Source: Euperipatoides rowelli
Taxonomy: Eukaryota; Onychophora; Udeonychophora; Euonychophora; Peripatopsidae
NCBI GenBank assembly: GCA_003024985.2
Contig: PXIH01S0009651.1
DNA: 13,474 nt
Strand: one strand, 5' to 3'
The translations under genes were made by a program, and so were the position numbers. The notes below the pieces were generated by a model that was given only the letters and a program-made list of their open reading frames with translations, was not told where the DNA came from and did not search any database. Below, one piece after another: positions 7,958 through 13,474 of the stretch (the first letter of the stretch is position 1; each line of letters starts with the position of its first letter).

Positions 7958-8155
7958 TTATAACTTTTGGTTTAATTTTTGCTGAAGAAAAAAAAAATGC
8001 TTCGTTTTATTGCCATTAAGACACATAACTTCTAAAAGCGAATTTGGTTTTTCAATTTGTCCCTGCAGGTATGATGTTAAAAATGAAGTATGATCACTTT
8101 TGTTTTGACCAACCTCCCCAATCATTAGCAACTGTAGGCAGAGTTTTACAGTCAT
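7958..8155 (-). pseudogene. Possible degenerate P-loop GTPase fragment (IFI44-like?)
   Basis: The 65-residue frame contains LQLLMIGEVGQNKS and then, seven residues further, SYLQGQI. The pattern hydrophobic-strand, GxxGxxKS, spacer, S-x-x-QG resembles the G1/P-loop and following helix of IFI44-type GTPases. In that family the loop usually ends G-K-S; here Asn replaces the Gly before Lys, which should impair nucleotide binding. Nothing beyond about 30 residues aligns in my reading and no splice context is convincing. It lies antisense in CDO1 intron 1. It may be a retroposed relic, or chance. Confidence 0.22.
8050..8076 (+). promoter_or_regulatory. Candidate recursive splice site
   Basis: A pyrimidine-rich stretch ends CCCTGCAG (AG at 8067-8068) and is followed immediately by GTATGA. 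A 3' splice site fused to a 5' splice site is the layout of a zero-length (ratcheting) exon in a long intron. It is about 600 bases into CDO1 intron 1. Such juxtapositions also occur by chance. Confidence 0.2.
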
Positions 8156-8867
8156 AAAGATTTCTCAAAAGATTAATACCGTACGATTTTTCTTTTTTCT
8201 TTTGCCTGCAACTTGCCTAGTTTTTGTAAAGCAATATCAAAACTAATATTTATTTATATATGTGTCGGAATCTTCATCTTAAATAAGATGGTATTCCAGA
8301 TCCCCTATACTGTATATAGGCTACCTATACTATTTTATACTAAGGTCAAAATAAATACAAGTTTAATAAAATTACAAAGTAGGCCTATGTAGGCATAACT
8401 TTGTGATGTTTAAAAACCTATTGGACAAACAATTTATTAAGTTAAAATATTTCAGATAAACCACAGGTGTAGCCTAAATGGCTAAAGACTTACAGTAGGC
8501 CTACGTATTTTAATCATTTCACCTTAAGACATAATCCAAACATGCGATATAGATTGCCTAGTGGTTCCCATTTTTATAATTAGGCCTACCCCCTACAATC
8601 AGTGATGTGCAGGACTGGATCGCTCAACTTGGGCGATGTGATAAAAATTTGTTATAACAGTTCTAAAATGGCACCAGACTAGATAATGATAGCACTAAAT
8701 GGCTCCAGCATAATAAATGAATCTAATTAAAGGCTGAGTGAAATTGATGAAAGCAAACATTTCAATTATTCAGGCTACAATTTTATTTTTAAATATTAAA
8801 ATCAGGTAATATTTTTCTATTTATCACCTTGGCTTTAAAAATGATTTTAATGCTAAAATCTTTTGGC

Positions 8868-9290
8868 ACCAGATGGAACTAAGATAAATGAAAAAAAAAA
8901 AAAAAAGACACATTTTTGATGCCAAATGAATTCTAACTTGTGGCACAAGGGAATAATTGATTAGACATAGAACTAGATCTGGTTCTTTAGGCTAAAATTT
9001 TCACCAATGTTATCAAGTTAAACCTTGGTTCTAAATGATGACAGCAGAATTAATTAAGCATCAAAATTGTAGAAAAATAAAAAAAAAATATTTTACTAAA
9101 TATTTGTCTTAGAAATTTGCTGGTGCTATTTTGCACTGGTGACAATTTAAATATTGATGGCCAAAATTTTAGCATAGCCTATACCATATAACTTTGTAGC
9201 CTACTGTACCTAATCAACACTTACAATTCTACTGTCTCCAAAATGCATCTTAGTGCCAAGGACCGTGTCTTTGTTCCATTGGATGCCAAT
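8868..9290. repeat. Degenerate inverted repeat in CDO1 intron
   Basis: TGGCACCAGATGGAACTAAG near 8868-8890 resembles, inverted, the sequence around 9262-9290 (minus strand TGGCATCCAATGGAAC, then AAAG). I count about 17 of 24 matches by eye. A related copy of GGCACCAGA lies near 8670. It could be an old inverted-repeat transposon. Confidence 0.25.
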
Positions 9291-9785
9291 AATTATTTCC
9301 ATACTAAAAAAAAAAAAAGAAAACTCTACATGGGTCAGGAAACTAATTAGATAAATATAAAGGATGTGGAATCATGGTATTTTAATGTACCGGCTTATTA
9401 ATAGGTTTATTAATTTTTATTAGTTAAGGAGTTATAATTTTAAGTGAATTTATCAGCTATTTTGAAAAAAATATTCAGATACAGTGTCTTTTAAGTAAAA
9501 TTATTGAATTAAAAAATATTTGATAATCAGGTTTAATTAACCAAAGGTTCCACTTTGTTTTATTTTATTTCAATCTTTAAAGTTTATGCAGCCAACAAAA
9601 TTACGTGTATACTGTATATAAATTTTGGAATTGACCAGCTATAACTCATATTTGGTTTGAGGGATGACCAACAAACTCAGTAAACAAGCAAGTTATGTTA
9701 CCTTCATCTTGTGTGGATTGTAAACAATGAAGGTGCAGCCAGTTATGTATCCAAAAAGCAGGTGCTGCACTCAAATTTAAAAAAT

Positions 9786-9893
9786 ACCGCGAGGTAACGC
9801 ACGTTGTATGTGACATCTATTTTATTTTTACCTGAAGGCAACGCGATTCAACGTCACGTCACGTATCGTCCAGTGGAGCGCCAGCCTAATAGG
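9786..9893. other. CpG-rich patch
   Basis: About a dozen CpG dinucleotides occur in just over 100 bases (GCGAGG, AACGCACG, ACGCG, then tandem ACGTC ACGTC ACGT near 9851-9864), while the surrounding kilobases have very few. It could be a young insertion, an unmethylated regulatory element, or the upstream part of the retroelement whose tail follows. I see no frame in it. Confidence 0.45.
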
Positions 9894-9899
9894 GCTACT

Positions 9900-9945
9900 T
9901 TATCACAACAATAAGTGCTTTGTGATAATCATCACTAAAAGTGAT
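9900..9945. repeat. Cluster of TTATCAC/GTGATAA hairpins
   Basis: TTATCACAA (9900-9908) pairs perfectly with TTGTGATAA (9920-9928) across an 11-base loop. ATCAC (9931-9935) then pairs with GTGAT (9941-9945) across five bases. The GTGATAA heptamer thus occurs three times, counting both strands, within 48 bases. Confidence 0.6.
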
Positions 9946-9949
9946 AACA

Positions 9950-10115
9950 ATTTTTTAAAAACAATGTTTGTTTTTGTATGACCTTTTTACTTTTGTATGT
10001 TGTATATTTATAATTGTATTGTATTGATTTGATTTTTTTTTTTTGTCCATATGTAATAAGACAATTAGTCTTCCCTATCTTTCGAGATAGTTATTCTAAT
10101 AAATAAATAAATAAA
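9950..10115 (+). mobile_element. 3' end of a truncated non-LTR retrotransposon
   Basis: A T-rich untranslated stretch leads to the hairpin CTATCT-TTCG-AGATAG (10075-10090), a 6-bp stem closed by the very stable UUCG tetraloop. Seven bases later comes AATAAATAAATAAATAAA (10098-10115). A short hairpin followed by a microsatellite-like tail is the 3' signature recognised by the reverse transcriptase in CR1/L2-type LINEs, and AATAAA also serves as the polyadenylation signal. No reverse transcriptase frame is present, so the copy is 5'-truncated. The clade is inference. Confidence 0.55.
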
Positions 10116-11137
10116 CATTTTTAAAAATGTAGGGGAATAAATGTTTTGAATAATAAAGATTTCTAACTTTGCTAAAAAATATATTTTTTATTTATTTATT
10201 TTTTTAATTTTGTTGGCGATGCGGTGGGGGGGGGGGGGTTTGATCCTTTTCACAGCTAAAAAAATCATCCTTTTTTTTTTATCATTAGGCCATTGTTTGC
10301 ATTAGAAATACATTAGCAATTATCAGGAGTTCAGGACCCTAATTACAAAAGGAGAGAAAAACTGAGATTTATATTTTACATTAATAAATCAAATATTTAT
10401 TTCAATAAAATAGAGTACTCAATATCGTAATTAAAATAATTTTAAACAGTTGGGCACATTTTATGTACAAGTTCATATTTTAATGATTCATTAAATTCTA
10501 GTACTCTCTCTCTCTGTGAAGCATTATTTTTACAAATTTGTCAGCTTTGCCCCACTCTCTCCATTGGAAAAATTCCACCCAATTAAAATTTTGATTAATG
10601 TAAAATGATGAATTCTAAGCAATCCATAATAAGTTTAAAATATAATTGGACACCTATGTTTTTAAAATATTGATTAGTTTGAACCTTTGTAATACTGTAC
10701 GCTAGTAAATTTAACAATTTGACTATGTAGCAAATTTTAGAGAGAAGAATCAAATCACTATGCATATTTTCAGCCTGGAAAAGAAGGGGGGGGGGGGGTT
10801 CAGGGACAACAGAAAAACATAGATAATGACCCAGACAAGTATTAGTCCATTTGCAGGCCTAACTTTTGCCCTAACCAGTGAGTCAAGTTCAATTGTCACA
10901 ATTGGTCATGAGTTGAAATAAACAACTAGTTGATATAATGTAAAATAATCTCACAACCACATGTCAATATAGGCTACAGTATGCCCCATGGAACTTTTAC
11001 AGACTACTGTTGGGTTATAATTAATTCAAATAATGTATTATTGTTTTCCAATGTTTATTAGCACATTCTTCTACAAAAAAAAAAAACAGGTCGTAGTTCT
11101 ATCTCCACCATTTTCAAAGAACAGCTCAAAATCATAT

Positions 11138-11160
11138 GTAGGCTACTGTATATAGCCTAC
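11138..11160. repeat. Palindromic element, copy 2
   Basis: GTAGGCTA (11138-11145) and TAGCCTAC (11153-11160) are perfect inverted repeats around CTGTATA. The core differs from copy 1 (346-366) by a single loop base, 10.8 kb away. Confidence 0.6.
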
Positions 11161-11929
11161 GGTAATGTTTATATTTTGTGTATTCATTTACAAGTTGTCA
11201 TGTTTCCGACACAAATACACAATAATTTGTTGTCTTATCAGTAGCAATGGTACATTCAGTATGTGTCTCATCAAAAAGACTCAATTGTTCCCTCCCCCCA
11301 CCCCCATCACTCACACTTTAAGTAATGAGTCAACAGAATGGTTTTGATCACAAACATGCAACAAAAATAAAATTGGTAGCAAATTGGTTAAAATAATGTG
11401 GTATAGGATATATAAAAGTCATTGTTTCTAAATGTTAATCTAATGCTTTTTTTGTTTAAACTTGGCTAATTTTTAATGATTTTACTAGGCTTATATGATA
11501 TGGTTATCATTTCTATAGCTTAAGGTTTTTCTGTGAGTTTGTCTTGTGTGTGTGTTTTTAATTAAGCTACAATGTTATGGTTATATTTTTGGCCCCGACA
11601 GAAAAAATGGAGGACCTCAATCCCAGACCTGCCAACTTTAAACAATCCAAATTAGTAAAACTTTTAAAAAAAAGACAGTGGGGCTAGCCCACCAGTGTGG
11701 TCCAGGCCCTTAAAAAGTAAAATTTTCGATAGTAATTGGATAAAATGTCCTAAAAAAACAAACATTAAAATGGGGTGTCAAATACTGTGCAATTTCATTG
11801 GAAATTAAAAAGTAAGTTATACAGTACTTTATTTTTCCCTATAGGCAACATTCTCACTATAGTGTATAGGGAGAGAAGAAGTTTACATGCTGTGTGTACA
11901 TTCAATTATATTGTTTAAATGGTTGCAGT

Positions 11930-12330
11930 TAATGCAGTCAGGGGAATTGAGAGGGGAGGGGGCAGAAGGGGCAAAAGCACCCAGGCCTGTAATGACTCAA
12001 GGCGCCATTTAGGCCTGACCAAGAGGCCCATAGACCCCCAGGTAAAAAAAATGTCCACCAAACCAAAAAAAAAAAAGCTTATCAAACGTTCACACAAACA
12101 AAACAAAAAAATATCACAAACGAGGGGCCCGTAAAAGTTTTGCACGGGGCCCATACAGGCTCTCAACGCCTTTAAAGGCAGTGTCGATTGTGACAGTCAA
12201 GTATCATCATTTATTATCACAGTTTTCTATCACCTTGAGCGAATGTCAACAGTCAATTCCTTATCCTTGGCCATGTTCCTTATTCTCTCTAGAGGTCCCA
12301 CTAAAGCAAAGGGCCCCGGGGATTTCCAAC
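11930..12330. mobile_element. GC-rich repeat block, unclassified
   Basis: GC content rises sharply, with G-rich then GGGCCC-bearing sequence. GGGGCCCGT (about 12124-12132) faces ACGGGGCCC (about 12144-12152) as an imperfect hairpin. AGGCCT and GGCGCC are repeated near 11980-12030. A similar GGGCCC/GGGGCAGGG patch lies at 2110-2190. Open frames on both strands here (11915-12166 minus, 11919-12134 plus) are low-complexity and overlap each other, so I do not treat them as genes. A transposon is the best guess. Confidence 0.35.
12233..12274 (-). pseudogene. Possible Tc1-type transposase N-terminal remnant
   Basis: From ATG at 12272-12274 the minus strand reads MAKDKELTVDIRSR and then meets TGA TAG. 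Many Tc1-like transposases start MAKTKELSVDLRDRI or close to it. Only 14 codons fit; downstream the similarity is lost and several stops follow. If real it is a dead 5' fragment. No Tc1 terminal repeats were found nearby. Confidence 0.25.
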
Positions 12331-13474
12331 ACTGTGTACTTAAACATAACTCCTCTCAAAAATTATTATGAAGATGAGGCTATTCCCTAGGGATGAGAGA
12401 TAAATTTTGGTTTTTTAATCCATTTATAATTTTTGTGAATCTTCCAAATCTTGATTTTAGTTTTTATTATATTTTTATGTCTTTGGAATATATGGCTTGA
12501 GTCATAGGCTAACAGGATGATCATTCTAAGCACCATAAATTCTGGGGGAGGGGGGGGGGCATCCACCACCTAAAGTCTAAAAAAAATTATTAAAAGAAGA
12601 ATTTAAAAATAAGGGGAAAAAATATACCGGCACCTTGAATTATAAACAAATAAAGAAAAAAAGTTTATTAAAATAATAAGATAAAAATTATACAAAACAT
12701 TAATTTTAAGGGTGCACATCATATGTTCCCTGGAAATAATATTACATCTCAAGCCGTCCTTGAATATTAGTAAAATATTGATGCACAGCTAAATTCTTAT
12801 GTAGTTATATAAATTAAATTTTTTGTTATGCTAATTTTATAGTGTTTTTAATAATTTTGTCATTGTTGGTAGAGATTTTTCCAGTCATACCTCCTAGATC
12901 ATTGATTCTACTCTTTCAATTCCTTATCTCTTTGTATGATATTTTATATTGGTGTGTCTTGTTAAAAGCACAAATTATTTTTTTCCCTAAGTTTAGAACA
13001 TTAAAGGTCAAATGTAACATATTTTTTTTTTATTATTGATTTTCAAAGATAATTACTAAAAAAGATTCCACTTGAAAAACTTTTTTAAATGCATAAAAAA
13101 AAGTTATTTAAAGATAAAATTAAGACTATTCTATCCTTTGTCTGAGATTACAAATTGAAGCTTTCATATTTTTTTGGGGGTTTGAGATTAATTTGATGAC
13201 GAAATTCTTTCTACAGCTGTTTTCTTTGTAATGATTTAACAGGTAAGTAGAGGTATGTTCAACTTGTATTAAAGGTCTTTTGATTTAAAAAAAACAAATT
13301 GGATCATAATAGCACGATCATGATTTTTTACAAGTAGGCCTATTTAAACAATATTAGTCCATAGGATGTCCAGCCTTAAGCTGTCAAATATAGTAAATAT
13401 TCTATAGTTAAATACTGTACATAGTAAACTCTATTCATCTCTAAACAATGTCAAAAAATATCTCCCCTGGTGTG

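Larger units (their letters stand above)
7466..13474 (+). other. CDO1 intron 1 (partial, over 6 kb)
   Basis: From the GTAAGT donor at 7466 to the right edge I find no segment resembling CDO1 exon 2, which should encode the HxH iron motif region. The intron therefore extends beyond the window. It contains dispersed TAGGCCTA/TACTGTA motifs (8290-8600), a degenerate inverted repeat at about 8868-9290, a CpG patch, a retrotransposon tail, G/C homopolymers and a GC-rich block, listed separately. 10,240-11,130 and 12,560-13,474 hold only AT-rich sequence with no credible gene. Confidence 0.8.

Noticed and set aside
11915-12166. 83-residue minus-strand and 71-residue plus-strand open frames over the same bases
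   Set aside because: Both are low-complexity (poly-Lys, poly-Phe, Pro/Leu runs) produced by A, T and G tracts. They overlap on opposite strands and show no recognisable domain.
12387-12569. Minus-strand frame with a PPPPP start
   Set aside because: The prolines come from the poly-G tract at 12544-12559; the rest is Lys/Ile-rich background.

Overview
The window is eukaryotic, intron-rich and AT-rich (roughly 70% A+T by eye). Two well-conserved animal genes sit head to head at its centre and everything else is intron. On the minus strand is the sigma subunit of the AP-3 adaptor complex (AP3S): coding exon 1 at 6806-6874 and exon 2 at 1390-1481, continuing off the left edge. On the plus strand is type I cysteine dioxygenase (CDO1): exon 1 at 7290-7465, continuing off the right edge. 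Both gene calls rest on clear protein matches plus consensus splice sites in the expected frame. Human CDO1 and AP3S1 are also close neighbours on 5q22-q23, to my memory with ATG12 between them. The compact pair here therefore looks like retained animal microsynteny, probably from an invertebrate deuterostome. I cannot name the species.

Layout: 1-1389 is the AP3S intron 2 end of the window, holding a G-rich irregular repeat and two unidentified reading frames. 1390-1481 is AP3S exon 2. 1482-6805 is AP3S intron 1, holding a 27-base palindrome, a probable hAT-like non-autonomous transposon (2212-3137) with a pogo/Tigger-like terminus inside it, and a small transposon- or exon-like fragment near 3.6 kb. 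6806-6874 is AP3S exon 1. 6875-7289 (415 bp) is a bidirectional promoter with a CCAAT box and ZNF143/STAF-type core on the AP3S side and a full CRE and TATA-like boxes on the CDO1 side. 7290-7465 is CDO1 exon 1. 7466-13474 is CDO1 intron 1, which exceeds 6 kb. It holds a degenerate P-loop GTPase-like fragment, a CpG-rich patch, a non-LTR retrotransposon 3' tail with a UUCG hairpin, short palindromes, a GC-rich repeat block and a possible Tc1-type transposase remnant.

The two genes have unrelated biochemical jobs: vesicle coat assembly for lysosome-related cargo, and cysteine catabolism to cysteine sulfinate, hypotaurine and taurine. What links them is the shared promoter and conserved neighbourhood. 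I found no operon, CRISPR array, tRNA, rRNA or complete mobile element. Most long open frames in the window are chance products of AT-rich sequence.
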